Shown here piece by piece: positions 23,487 through 34,353 of a stretch of DNA of 64,000 nucleotides (positions within the stretch are counted from its first letter, which is position 1; each line of letters begins with the position of its first letter). A program made the position numbers and the translations under genes. The notes beneath the pieces are model-generated. The model was not told where the DNA came from and ran no database searches. It worked only from the letters and a program-made list of their open reading frames with translations. The stretch is from Ceratotherium simum simum (Eukaryota; Chordata; Mammalia; Perissodactyla; Rhinocerotidae): the NCBI RefSeq assembly GCF_000283155.1, contig NW_004454166.1, positions 14,271,583 through 14,335,582 on the forward strand, written 5' to 3'.

Positions 23487-23612
23487 AAATATATAACATG
23501 TATAATTTATATATATACATACACACATTATACATGCATACACTATATAAATGTATATGTAACATATATGTATATGTGTGTGTGGATATATATATCCACA
23601 CTCACACACACA
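23487..23612. repeat. (TA)/(CA)/(TG) low-complexity tract with a palindrome
   Basis: Alternating AT, CA and TG dinucleotides fill the interval. A perfect 22 bp palindrome is centred between 23590 and 23591 (core TGTGGATATATATATCCACA, extended by G/C). Partly complementary GTGT and CACA arms lie outside it. Confidence 0.85.
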
Positions 23613-23619
23613 TTCAGAA

Positions 23620-24800
23620 CAGTCACTGGATACTAGTGTCTTAAAAAAGACAATGAGATTTATTTTCTTTTACATGCAGTAGACTATGAGACTCAATCAA
23701 AAAGGATAATGCCACTTACATATTCTTCACATAGAAAATAATTCACCCTTCTCAGAATAGTTAAATCTGTTTTGCCTCCTAAACCTAGTAATAGATTGCA
23801 AAGTTTTTAAAAGCTAATTTTCCCCCTTATTTTAAAAAGTGATAAATCTTAAATCTCACAGAAAATCTATGTTGTCAGCTCCAGACCAACACCATCTAAC
23901 TCAGAAAGTGATACTAAACTTATTGCATGACTGTGGTCCAGCTGTTACCAAGGTGATTTGAAAAATATTTACCCCTTTAAAAGGATATACGAAATCCCCC
24001 CCAATTTTTCCCTAGCAAAAGTTCAACATAAACAAGGAATTTATAATTAGTTTTGCGCCATATTTAATTTTTCAGCTACAAATTAAGATTCTTCCCAAAT
24101 GGCACTAGTCTAAAAGAGTACTAAAATCTGACTGAAAATGCTCACAGAATATAGCTGATGACAGAATCCTGTGGATTTTATTCTTTGCAGTTCATGAACT
24201 ACTGGCACGGATCAACAAGATATCTATTGCTCAAGAGACATACTTCAAGGACAAAGAAACATAATGGAAATTTCATTTATAATTCATTTTCTTATGATCA
24301 AAATGGAGGGAAAATCAAAATTCAATCCAAAAGCAACTTCAGAAAATTTTGTGAAATATTCTTGCATCTAAAAATGTTTATTAAAAAAGTTGTATGTATG
24401 CATTTTTTTTTTAATGGCTGAAAGACATGAAAAGAAGAATGGCAGAAATTGTAGATATGATCATTCTTTTCGAGATTGGCTATGCCTCCTACAGTTGTCA
24501 AATGTCCTGGACTGACATTTATGAAGCATGGATTCTTGGCAGAGCAGGAGGGAAGTACAGTCTGTTTTGCTATAATACGATAACTGTGTGCCTAAGATAT
24601 CTCCTGTTATCAAAAACTTTTATTAAAATTTTTTTAAGAGTTATAAAAACAGAGCTCCAGATTCAAATCATAAACATATTTTTCTACATGAATTTCAATT
24701 ATTTTAACTATGGTTCAGAGTAACATATTGGTTGCTCAAAACTAACAAAACTAAGACTAAATATCAGAAAGCAAATTCTACCATGAATCCTGAGCGAAAA
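23620..24800. other. AT-rich intronic sequence, nothing recognised
   Basis: About 1.2 kb. Two short adjacent forward frames at 24158-24421 and 24427-24723 have no recognisable protein features. Confidence 0.5.
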
Positions 24801-24804
24801 TCGA

Positions 24805-25150
24805 AATAAACTGCAATAATATCACTTCTAGGAATTTATCCTATAGGTATATTCACACACAATACAACTGCGCATGTGCAAGGAATTCTTTGTGGCATTG
24901 TTTATTGTTAAAAATTGGAAATAATCTAAGTAACCACAAATAGAGAAAATAAATTGTTATATTCATAAAGTGGAATCCTATTCAACCTTTTAAAGTTATT
25001 AAGATATTCTATCTTTACTGGCACCAAATGATTTCCAAGATATGCTGTCAAGTAAAAAGAGAAAAATATAGAAAAATTCATAGAATATGCCACCAATTAT
25101 GTTTAGCAGCAACCAAAAAACCATGCGCACACACAGATGCCTATAAGCCC
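24805..25150 (+). repeat. L1M 3' UTR fragment
   Basis: CACTTCTAGGAATTTATCCT, GCATTGTTTATTGTTAAAAA, TTGGAAATAATCTAAGTAAC and AAGTGGAATCCTATTCAACC are in the standard L1M 3' UTR order. Confidence 0.75.
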
Positions 25151-25590
25151 CAACTGAGGGTAATAATCAATTAATTTAAATGTTTAGAGCATGAAATTAT
25201 AAAAATGATACCTTAAATATTTTATTTCAACTTAAAACACCAATTTGTATTCAATTGCCAATCCTTTAAGATGGAGCCAAGACTTTACTCTTGAATATGG
25301 GTCTGCTAACTGGGGTTCTGCATCATCTCCCAAGCAAAGCCAAACCAATAAAGCATCACATATTACTTCCAAATTGGCTCCTTCAAAGTGGAGTCAGAAC
25401 TTAAAATTCTTGTAAAGCAATCTGAGTACAAAAACCATGCAGATTTTTTACGGTTTTCTCCCGACTTACAGTTGTTCTCACCAGCGAATTTAAAGTAATT
25501 TCTTCTTGCAATTTGCCTTCCTTGAATATTAACAAAGAATTCACCTTAGTTTTCCCAGAAACATCTTCTTCTTGTACTCCTTTTTATTAG
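25151..25590. other. Intronic sequence, nothing recognised
   Basis: AT-rich spacer between an L1 relic and the long-TIR element. No feature is supported. Confidence 0.45.
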
Positions 25591-26350
25591 ATAATGTACC
25601 ATTTAACTAGTTCCATCACGTCCAGTATTTTCCCAGTAAGCATCTTTGCTGTAGACATCTTCGCCACATCTTAGCCGCATAACTAATTGGCTGGATGGCA
25701 ACTTTGCCATAAAAGATAAAATAATGAAAACTAAAAGAGGAACATTAAAAATGACATAATGAAACATAAACAATGAATAACAAAATTAAAAAGACTTTCT
25801 TGTGAAATACAAAATACTTGAATACATTTAAAATGTGTGTAGATTCATAGCAAAGCTGCACAAATAACTGATTTTATTTTGTGGGTTGTACCTAAGCTCT
25901 TGCCCTTGAAGTCTCTCGTTCACAGTATTACACTTTTTTTTTTTTTTTTTTTGGCTTGTTGATTTGTCTCTTTGTTCGGCATCCGTTGTACTTTTTCATT
26001 TTCGCTAAAATTTCTTCCCTCATTAAGAAAGGTATCAGTTTCCAAATACTAGGATGCATATTTGTAACTGAGCTTTGAAAAGCCTTCTACACTGTTGTTT
26101 GTTCTTGGCGTACTGTCACAAGCTCACTGGTAGACGTTCCAAAGTTCTATGGGAAATATGGAGCTAAGGTTTATAAAATATAAAAATCAGAGTACAAATT
26201 GTCAAACCAAACTGTCAACCAGTTATTTTCATCTTTTATGGCAAAAATTGCCTTATGGCCAATTAGTTATACAACAAAAATGTTTGTGGCAAAGAGGTCT
26301 ATGGCAAAGATGCTCATGGCAAATGTATCTAGAACCAGTTACACCATTAT
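25591..26350. mobile_element. DNA transposon relic with about 120 bp terminal inverted repeats
   Basis: The left arm (25591-25717) and the right arm (26230-26350) are reverse complements over most of their length. Landmarks are ATAACTAATTGG against CCAATTAGTTAT and TTTGCCATAAAAGAT against ATCTTTTATGGCAAA. The arms contain degenerate tandem subunits around GCATCTTTGC and TGGCAAAGATG. The 510 bp interior is AT-rich, non-coding and holds a 19-base T run at 25934-25952. Long arms suggest a MULE-like or other long-TIR superfamily, perhaps one already catalogued (for example Ricksha-like). I cannot assign it, and no clean target duplication is visible. Confidence 0.75.
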
Positions 26351-26454
26351 TATAACAACCTGGCACAAACAGCTTTAGGGGCAAAAACAATGGATTCTTG
26401 GTAACTGTTAGGAGCTGAATTACTTGGCCTTCAGGCTACAGTCTACTAAACTTT

Positions 26455-26950
26455 TTAAAAAATTATTCATCTAAATATATGAGTGTGTACTATATGTCAG
26501 GTACCCTTCTAGGTACTGGGGATATCACAGTGAATCAAACAGAAAATAGTCTCTCCCCCCATTGAGCATAGGTTCTAGGAGGTGCGTGAAAGATAACTAA
26601 CAAAATAAATAAGTAAAATATCTTCTAGAAGGGGATAGTGTTTGGAAACTATGGGAGAGCAAGTGTGAAAGCAAGGAGAGCAGTTAGAGGCTCATCCAGT
26701 AATCAAGACAAGAGAAAACGATGGTTTTGAACCTGGGAAGGTGGTACTTGCAGATGTATGTTGATGGTAAAGCTCATATGATTTGCTATTGGCTGGACGG
26801 TGGGGAGAGAGCGAGGAGTCAAGGAAACCTATAAGCAACTGAAATAAAGGACTTAGTGACAAGGAGGTCACTGCTGACAGCTCAGTGGGTCTTGAGAATG
26901 GAAGTCTGATTGGGGTAGATTCAAGAGCAAACAGAAGAAAAATTAGATAC
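26455..26950 (-). repeat. L2 LINE 3' region, antisense
   Basis: The text GTGTACTATATGTCAGGTAC, CCTTCTAGGTACTGGGGATA and ACAGTGAATCAAACAGAAAA is the reverse complement of the L2 terminus. It continues with inner L2 text such as GCGAGGAGTCAAGGAAACCT. Confidence 0.7.
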
Positions 26951-27029
26951 TCCAAGTATAGACAACGCTTTTAGGTAGTTTTGCTGTGAAGGGAGTAAGA
27001 GAAAAGTGGCTATGGGCATGAATTATTAT

Positions 27030-27262
27030 GTCTTACAAACCTTTTGTTAACAATCAAGTTGGTTAAGAGAAAGTTAAGAATAGGTCTATACTGTGTGTGT
27101 GTATGTGTGTGTGTTACCCATACAAATACCCACACACACATATATGTTCATATATGTAGAGAACATTTTTTGAATGCAACACCAGAAATTGATTATTGTC
27201 AATTATATGTAAATTGTATGCTTTAAATATGTGCAGTTTGTTATATGTCAATTCTACTTGAA
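27030..27262 (+). repeat. L1M 3' terminus with TG/CA microsatellite
   Basis: AAATATGTGCAGTTTGTTAT then ATGTCAATTCTACTTGAATA and AAG is the usual L1M 3' end. Within it, 27090-27113 is (TG)n and 27130-27143 is (CA)n, separated by about 17 bases and mutually complementary. Confidence 0.65.
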
Positions 27263-27345
27263 TAAAGAGGCAAGGGGAGAAAGAGAGGTGAGAGGTGGAG
27301 GGAAGGAGAGGGAGAAAGGAGGGAGTGATTGATTGATTGATTTAG
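27263..27345. repeat. Purine-rich tract with (GATT)n
   Basis: A G/A-only-like run (27264-27325) is followed by four GATT units (about 27325-27341). A mirror-type polypurine run can adopt triplex structure; no function is shown. Confidence 0.7.
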
Positions 27346-27629
27346 ATTAAGAAAGAGACTGACCAAGACTAGCACCAACCTTCTTTAGTTTCTTCTTCCC
27401 ATCTATATTGGTAGGAAGCATATGTCCGGCTTACTCAAAACCACACAGTAAGCTTAGTGGTGCAGGCTGTGTGCTAGGGAGGCCGATGGTTGTCCAGCAA
27501 CGTCTGTGGCTGGGTGGTTGAGTCTCTTGATCCAGGAATGAAACATTAACAGGCCCTTTTGGTTTCAGAACTAAAGGTCATCAGTATTAAATATGATCTT
27601 CTTATCTTAAAAAGAATAGCTAGCAGATT

Positions 27630-28225
27630 GGGAAAGATTTAAAATCCTCCAATTAAGGACAGAATGAGTAATAAATAAATGGACATGCCCATACACTGTT
27701 GATAGAAGAGTCATTTGACAATATTTTTGGAGGGCAATTTGGCAATGTCTAAATTTAAAATGTCCACTTCTAACAATTCCACGTTTAGAAAAGTATCAAC
27801 CAGAAATACTTGAAGTAGCATATAAAATTATGAATACATTTTGTATGGTTCAATGGAGCAATATTTGTAATGGTGGAAAATTGTAAATCTAAACATTGAT
27901 CGATATTATAAATAAGTAGATTAGTAAGCAGCCATCACACAGACTGACAGTGCTCTACTGTATTTACCTGCATGAGAAGATATGCACAGTATAAGTCTGT
28001 AAAGTTACACCATGCACATCCCATTTATTATAAAATTGCTGTAGGTACTTAATGCATATAGACTCTAAGTGCATTAGAAAAAGTCTAGAAGGATACACAC
28101 CAAACTGTTAACAGTAGTTATCTCGAGAGGCCAGGGGTGGTGGTGTGGACTTAAATTTGAATGTAAATATTTTTGTAATTTTCAGTTTTTTAATAAAGAG
28201 CATGTTTCTTTTTAATAATTAAGGA
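27630..28225 (+). repeat. L1M 3' UTR
   Basis: CATACACTGTTGATAGAAGA, AGGGCAATTTGGCAATGTCT, TGGTGGAAAATTGTAAATCT and CAAACTGTTAACAGTAGTTA with a terminal TTTTTAATAAAGAGCATG are L1M 3' UTR landmarks in order. Confidence 0.8.
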
Positions 28226-28359
28226 AGTAGATGACATTATTCAGACATCATTCCCACGAGCACTCAAGAGGCAAGTTGGTGGGGAGGAAGACGGATTGAG
28301 GTTCCTTGGCGATAAAATTTCTTTTAATCTCCCAGGCTGTGTGATTTGGAGGACTTTAA

Positions 28360-28590
28360 GGGCATGTACTCATCTTTTATAGAAGAGAATGAGACAGACC
28401 TGAGGTCACATACTGTTTCTTTCCCTAACTAGTTCTGTGACATTGGACAAGTTATTCAATTTTGCTGAGCCTCAACTTCTTCATCTGTCAAATGGGGATA
28501 CTATCTACTTTCAGCACTATCGTGAGGACTGAATGAAACACTGCAGGTAGAATATAAAGCACAGGGCCACCTAATAGGCTTCCTTCATTT
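28360..28590 (+). repeat. MIR SINE
   Basis: ACTAGTTCTGTGACATTGGA, CAAGTTATTCAATTTTGCTG, CCTCAACTTCTTCATCTGTC and AAATGGGGATACTATCTACT match the MIR core and tail. Target ends are not visible. Confidence 0.85.
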
Positions 28591-28599
28591 TTTCTCTCT

Positions 28600-28984
28600 G
28601 TCCTCAACTCAAGGAATACATCTACAAGAAATATGAATATTTGAGGTGAACTGTTACTGGTTCTCCCAACCTAGAGAAAGCAAATCAGGGAGATGCATTT
28701 CCTGTTATGCCATGACCCCAGCCACAGAGGGACCATCAGGCCATCCTCCTTCAGTTTCAGAAACTTCTAAAGGTACCCATCAGTACTTCTTGATGAGTTC
28801 TCCAATTTCAGGGACATTCCCCTTTCCACTTTAATTTGAAAATAAGTATTTTCTTTTAGTGTCTTACTTTTAGACCCTCTCTCATTTGAAAAAAGATTTA
28901 AGAGACAAAAAGTTTAAATGATCCTTGATTTTACTACACTTCAGGCAGAGGGGAACAATTTCTAAAGAGTAATGGGCGTTCTGG
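28600..28984. other. Intronic sequence, nothing recognised
   Basis: Short unique-looking spacer. No gene is supported. Confidence 0.45.
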
Positions 28985-29555
28985 AAAAGGATGAAATCCT
29001 TCTGGCTTTGGAGAGCCTGGGAACACAGTGAAATGGTGCCGCTCTACTCTGAGCATGCTCAGTGCTATGGTGCAGAGGCAGCTGCCCACAGCTCAGGCAT
29101 AGCCAGCGGAGTTTCTGGGCAGGTTGCTCCAAGTTTCTCTGGGGCGGACGCTGGGGCCTGGCCACTTGGCAGTGTGGGCCCCACAACCGAGAAAGGCAGG
29201 ACTGAGTCCACAGGCCGAAAGCAGAGGCCAGATCTTCCTAGCTGGGAAACTGGATGAGACCGACTTGTTTTTTAATGACAGGGCCTGACCCAGCTGAGAC
29301 GTTTGAGGAAAACAGATAAGGCAGGGAGGGAACTTCTTCAGGGAGTAGACACAGGCCTCATATTTCTGTTTTTCCCAGGTTACAGCTTGGGAGGGGATGG
29401 TGGGGACTTATTAGGCAGCATGAGCACTGGGCACTCAGGCTGGACACACTCCGGCCACCTCTGTGGGATTGGACCCCACCCTGCTGAAACAGCTGGGCTG
29501 CTGGGAAAGGGCCAGTGCTGAGAGAATTCCATTGCAGTCTAGTTTTGGCTAAAAG
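28985..29555. other. GC-richer non-repeat island ending at an A22 run
   Basis: This block is visibly richer in G and C than the AT-rich intron around it and matches no repeat I know. It includes the perfect 14 bp palindrome CTGAGCATGCTCAG at 29049-29062. It ends next to a run of 22 A (29556-29577). Short frames exist on both strands (88 and 72 codons forward, 74 antisense) but none resembles a known protein. It could be a conserved regulatory element or an old retrocopy with an A tail. No AATAAA precedes the A run and no target duplication was found, which argues against a retrocopy. Confidence 0.35.
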
Positions 29556-29577
29556 AAAAAAAAAAAAAAAAAAAAAA
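29556..29577. repeat. Poly(A) run
   Basis: Twenty-two consecutive A residues, not part of any SINE or LINE that I can recognise. Confidence 0.9.
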
Positions 29578-29579
29578 CA

Positions 29580-30555
29580 GATAAAACAAAAAATAATTTT
29601 TCTAAGACATAACAACAACACAGAACCAAATGAAGTCGAGGGGGGCTTCGTGTTTGCCTTGTAAGGCATAGGAAGGGAACTTCAGACCACCCTGGACATT
29701 TGTCTTGCTTTTCTCACCACATTTACCTCCTTAATCAAAGATCTTAATCAGATCAGGCTTAGAGAGAGACGAATTTTGCTAGGGAAGATATAAATTATGT
29801 CGATTCGTTTGCCTATTTTTGGCTCTAGGCTGTTAGTAAATGTCTGCTTCCAGTTTAGATTGAAGAGAGAAATGGGCTTTCTCAATTTAATCCAGGGATT
29901 TGATGCTAATAAAGAGCTTCAAGTCTAATTTGTAAGTAGTCTTGTTACCACTTAAGATTGTAAGCTCTGCTGATACTCTCTAGGGCTCTCATTTATCAAA
30001 AAATACAACTGATAGTTTCCTTTTAATAAATCTCGATTTTTCAGGTACCTGCTATTTCTTTCAGTCTTTTGAGGCTTTTTGATTTTAAAGTGCAATTATT
30101 TCTTTTAATGTAGTTTTACATGGTATCTTTTATAATGCCTAGTTTAATTTATCAGGGGCAACCCACATTTGGGACATTTACAAGGTATCCCAGAATGTGA
30201 AATTCAGTTGCTTAGTCTGATTACTAAATGACAACTTATTTTGTAGTTTGCACTTAAGTATTGATTTTTTTAATTCCCCATTGTGTTCCATAGTAGAATG
30301 TGGAAAGTAACCCTACATTTAAGTAGGTAAGAAGAACGAAGCAAATGATCAGCAAGAATAGTACAATAAGATGGAATAGTATAGGACTGGAAAATGCCAA
30401 TAAGATGGAACTATTATTGTTATAATAGTATAAGAGTGAGGTAGCTAGATTGAAGACTTCTGAAGAGTCAAGTACTGCATGAACATTTAATAAATACATA
30501 ATACATTTAAGCATGGCTTAAAAGTTGGGGGTGGGGAGTCAGTAACTTGTATATG
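29580..30555. other. AT-rich intronic sequence, nothing recognised
   Basis: About 1 kb without a named repeat. It contains homeodomain-type TAAT cores and ATTTATCAAA, but such motifs are expected by chance at this base composition. Confidence 0.45.
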
Positions 30556-30568
30556 AATATGCAATTTT

Positions 30569-30819
30569 CTTTTTTTTTTTTTGGTGAGGAAGATTAGCCC
30601 TGAGCTAACATCCGTTGCCAATCCTCCTCTTTTTGCTGAGGAACATTGGCCCTGGCCTAACACCCATGCCAATCTTCCTCTATTTTATATGTGGGACGCC
30701 TGCCACAGCATGGCTTGATAAGCAGTGCATAGGTCCGCACCCGGGATCCGAACCCGCGAACCCCGGGCCGCTGAAGCGGAGCGCAACAGACTTAACCACT
30801 ACACCACCAAGCCAGCCCC
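30569..30819 (-). repeat. ERE SINE
   Basis: Antisense ERE from its T-rich start to GCCAGCCCC, flanked by a perfect 13 bp target duplication AATATGCAATTTT (30556-30568 and 30820-30832). The box B equivalent CGGGATCCGAACCCGCGAAC is well preserved, and CpGs remain. Confidence 0.96.
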
Positions 30820-30832
30820 AATATGCAATTTT

Positions 30833-31170
30833 TTAATCAGGCAGAAAATTCTTTTTCCTGCATCCTACCTTCCCAGCCTCCAACTCCCTTAGCATATTGG
30901 CAAAGCTCCTACGGATCAGAATTGCAAACAGATCATATAGGGAGAAATATTTGCATCAGTGCCATCTGTTTATCTGAGAATGGCATATCATTTAGCTTTC
31001 TCTTGCACAGGTTATAGGCACCTGTGTTCCTCAAATAAGAGCATCCCCATCCCACTTTCTTTGAAGACCGGAAGACATAAAGTAGAAGAAAAAAGACAAC
31101 TGGAGAATTATTTCTAGAAAGGTAGGGAGAAACACTGAGAATAAGTAGAAAGAAAGAGAACCATGTATTG
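30833..31170. other. Spacer between two EREs, nothing recognised
   Basis: About 340 bases without a supported feature. Confidence 0.45.
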
Positions 31171-31179
31171 ACTTTTTTT

Positions 31180-31410
31180 GGGAGGTGGGGTGAGGAGGAC
31201 TGGCCCTGAGCCAACATCTGCTGCCAATCTTCCTCTTTTTGCTGAGGAAGATTGTCCCTGAGTTAACATCTGTACCCATCTTCCTCTATTTTGTATGTGG
31301 GGCGCCGCCACAGCCTGGGTGATGGTCCACACCCACGATCCAAACGTTTGGATCCCTGGCCACTGAAGCAGAGTGCATGAGCTTAACCACTACGCCACCG
31401 GGCCGGGCCC
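31180..31410 (-). repeat. ERE SINE
   Basis: Antisense ERE with GAGGAAGATTGTCCCTGAGT, the box B region CACGATCCAAACG, and end CACCGGGCCGGGCCC. Flanks share only ACTTT. Near the middle the head is shorter than the neighbouring copy (GTGATGGTCCACACCC). Confidence 0.92.
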
Positions 31411-31419
31411 ACTTTAATT

Positions 31420-33025
31420 TTTTTTTTTTAACTAAGCAGATATCCACACTACTCTCATCAATGATTGTTGTCTCTATACCACTGTTGTTGAATTTTCATC
31501 ATTTTGGGATTATCTCATAAAGGTTACATAAAATCCTCAATCACAGAATTTTTGGAAGAAGAAAGAAAACATTTAATGAGAAAACAGGGGATTCAAGAAA
31601 TTCTACTAATTAGACTCCTAGTCTTGGATCAGTCACGTTCTCACTGGCTTTCAGATCTATATTTCAGGAGTTGAAAAGACTGGTGGATCTTAATCATTTC
31701 TGTGACATTGACCCCTCTTTGAGCCCAATGAAAGCCATGGCTCTATCCTCAGGGGGAAAAAAGTATCCTAAAACAACATTTTGCTTACAATTCTAGGCAA
31801 TCCAAACCAGAATTTCTGGACCAAATTATTTTTCCCAGTGCTAGTTGAGCTTTCAGGAATGAAAAAAAAAAAAACAAAAAAACCTGTCTGACTTTGTCTA
31901 AGTAGCTTTGGAATTACAGAAGCATGATATCAGAGAATTAATATAATTTGGCACTTTTATTCATCTATGTGTGAATTAAAAACTTTTTCATGTAGAAATA
32001 TGTGCAACGAAACATGAATTTAAATCTAACTTCAACAGAGTTTTGCAGTGAGGGCTTCCACCCCTCCACCTACTTACATATCCCTTCCCCTAGCCATCAC
32101 CTCCCCAGATAGAAATAGTCTACAGAGAGGCAGTGTGAACCTATAAAAAGAACATTACATTTAAAATGAGAACTAGATTAAAAATGTTTTAAAAGTTGCA
32201 AGGCACTCAAGGATCATCTGGTTTACTGCACACATGTCTGAGATGAAGATAATGAAGTCTAGAAGAAAGGTCTCCAACATTGCCCTTTCCACAAAATATA
32301 AGCAACAGGTGGTCTTTTGCCCCACACTGACTTCTCTGGGCCTCAGTTTCCTCATTTGCAAAATGAAGAAGATTGCTTACAACCCGAATAGTCTATGGCT
32401 AATTAAACTAGAATTTTTAATTTGCCCCTTTTCTATAGCAGTTAATTCTTATTTATGTTACAAGCTACAACATTCATAAAATCAAGCCTTTCATGTTGTA
32501 TATCACCCTAACTCCAAAACATCCTATGAATGTTTTCCTTGCATTAGTGCAAAAAAGGAACAAGTTAATTCCTTGCAACTGTAACTATCATATAAAGTAA
32601 CAGATTTTGACTGCTATCAAAAACCTAATCACCTTCTTAGGTGACTCAGACAAACATTAGGCAATTTTTTTTTAATGCAACATAAATTATTTCATTAGAA
32701 CAAATGAGGATTCTAGAGATGTTTGCAATTAATATTAAGAATGAAAAGTTTTGCTACATTTTGTTACACATGGAGAAGAATCCGAATGTAGCATACTTAT
32801 GATTCATTCTCTTCTTAACATCATGAAATCACTAGGAACCTTCACTTCACTATGAAATTTCCAAATCTTTGAAAAGGTTATATTTTTTCATAACGGAAAC
32901 TCTAGGAAATGCTCAAATTAAATTATAAAGTAAAAGATGAAAATAATAGCCATCCTTTTGGTTAAAAGGAAAATGACCTCTACTAAGATTGTTCTGAAGT
33001 TAATTCAATAAAATTCAATCCAGAA
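31420..33025. other. Intronic sequence, mostly unrecognised
   Basis: About 1.6 kb. 31700-31760 (GTGACATTGACCCCTCTTTG, AGCCCAATGAAAGCCATGG) resembles a common small MER repeat that I cannot name. No gene is supported. Confidence 0.4.
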
Positions 33026-33029
33026 ACAA

Positions 33030-33235
33030 TAATACCAAGCAGCTATTTTGTGCAAGGCAATGTGTTAAGCGTCTTTGAGGGATACAGAGATGAAATAAGA
33101 CATAGCTCTGGCTTGAAGAGCCTAGAAACTAAAGTGGGGAAGAAAGGCATTTATGTAGCTAATAGGGAAACAGAAGCAGAGGGAGCAACAGAAGGAAGGA
33201 GAAAAGAAACAAGAAGGCAAGAGAAAGTCACCTAG
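33030..33235 (-). repeat. L2 LINE 3' end, antisense
   Basis: TTTTGTGCAAGGCAATGTGT, TAAGCGTCTTTGAGGGATAC and AGAGATGAAATAAGACATAG form the reverse complement of an L2 terminus ('tgtgccaggcactgtgctaggtgctggggatacaaagatgaataag'). Confidence 0.55.
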
Positions 33236-33239
33236 ACGA

Positions 33240-33400
33240 GTGCTTTTCAAACTTGAATGTAGATATGAATCATCTAGGAATCTTATTAAAATACAGATTG
33301 CGATATAGGTCTGGGGTGGGGCCTGACTCTGCATTTCTGACAAGCTCCCAGGTGATGTTGGTTTTACTTGTCCATGTATAACATTTTGGGTAGCACAGGT
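33240..33400. mobile_element. MER5-type hAT fragment
   Basis: GTGCTTTTCAAACTTGAATG, AATCATCTAGGAATCTTATT, GGTCTGGGGTGGGGCCTGAC and TCTGCATTTCTGACAAGCTC follow the MER5A layout. Confidence 0.7.
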
Positions 33401-33420
33401 CTTCTAGACCCAACAGAACC

Positions 33421-33608
33421 CTCTGCAATGATAGAAATGTTCTATATCAGAGCTATCCAATATGGTAGCCACTCTGACTAGTGAGCACTTGAGATATGAC
33501 AAGTGTGACTGAGAAACTGCATTGTAAACTTATTTAATTTTAACGAATTTAAATTTAAATGGCCACATGTCTAATAGCCACCCTACTAGACAGTGCAAGT
33601 CTAGACTA
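33421..33608. mobile_element. hAT-type non-autonomous DNA transposon
   Basis: CTGCAATGATAGAAATGTTC, GAGCTATCCAATATGGTAGC, TAGTGAGCACTTGAGATATG and ATTTAAATTTAAATGGCCAC belong to a familiar small DNA element (MER3-like as I remember it). The inner TATCCAATATGGTAGCCAC is partly mirrored by ATGTCTAATAGCCACCCTAC. Confidence 0.65.
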
Positions 33609-33674
33609 CACAGTTAATTTAGAGGAAACTGCGTGGTGGGCCTCAACCTCCTGCATGCTTTGAGTATGTAAATC

Positions 33675-33905
33675 ATCCTAGTTCAGGATTTCTCAACCTG
33701 GGCACTAATGACATTTCGGACTAGATAATCCTTTTGTTTGGTGGGGGAGAGAGGCTGGTCTTTCACATTGTAGGATGTTTAGCAGCATCCCTGGCCTCTA
33801 CTCACTAAATGCTAGTAGTACCCCCTAGTCATGAAAATAAAAAATGTCTCCAGACATTGCCAAATGTCCTCGGTGCAGGGCGGGGGACAAAGATGAGTGG
33901 CATAG
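33675..33905 (-). mobile_element. MER20 hAT element
   Basis: GATTTCTCAACCTGGGCACT, TGTAGGATGTTTAGCAGCAT, CCCTGGCCTCTACTCACTAA and TGTCTCCAGACATTGCCAAA are MER20 landmarks in antisense order. MER20 copies are known regulatory elements in some mammalian tissues; nothing here shows activity. Confidence 0.85.
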
Positions 33906-33974
33906 CTAATGCTTTTAATACAGAAAGGTATGTGAGGTGAACAGCAACATCCTTAAAGATAACCTCGGTGTTTG

Positions 33975-34353
33975 TGTTCGTTTTCTATTGCTGCCATAAC
34001 AAATTATTGGAAACTTAGTGACTAGAAACATCACAAATCTATTATGTTATAGTTTTAGAGGTCAGAAGTCTGAGATGGGCTAAAATCAAAGAGTTGGCAG
34101 GGCTGGATATCTTCCTGCAGGCTCTAGGGGAGAACCTGTTTCCTTGACTTTTCCAGCTGTCAGACGCCACCTGTGTTCCTCGGCTCATGGACACTTCCTC
34201 CCTCTCCAACAACCCAGCATGATCTCCCCATCTCAAGGTCCTTAACTTAATCACATCCGCAAAGGCCCTTCTGCCATGTAAAGGGACAAATTCACATGTT
34301 CCAGGGAGAAGGGTATGAATATCCTTGGTGGGCCATTTTTGTCACTACCACAG
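33975..34353 (-). repeat. MLT1-type ERVL-MaLR LTR, antisense
   Basis: It reads GTTCGTTTTCTATTGCTGCC, ATAACAAATTATTGGAAACT, GAGGTCAGAAGTCTGAGATG, CTGCAGGCTCTAGGGGAGAA and ends GGTGGGCCATTTTTGTCACT, the reverse of an MLT1 LTR. Solo LTR; no coding sequence. Confidence 0.8.

Noticed and set aside
29049..29062. Named transcription factor site in the CTGAGCATGCTCAG palindrome
   Set aside because: It resembles half-sites for several factors, but none of the consensus sequences I know matches fully. Only the palindrome was reported.
28991..29257. Possible small gene in the GC-rich island (88 codons)
   Set aside because: Overlapping frames exist on both strands, as expected in GC-richer DNA. Nothing is recognised, so only the island was reported.
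30569..30819. tRNA gene suggested by a box B-like sequence
   Set aside because: The tRNA-like head belongs to an ERE SINE with an A-rich tail and target duplication. There is no complete cloverleaf.
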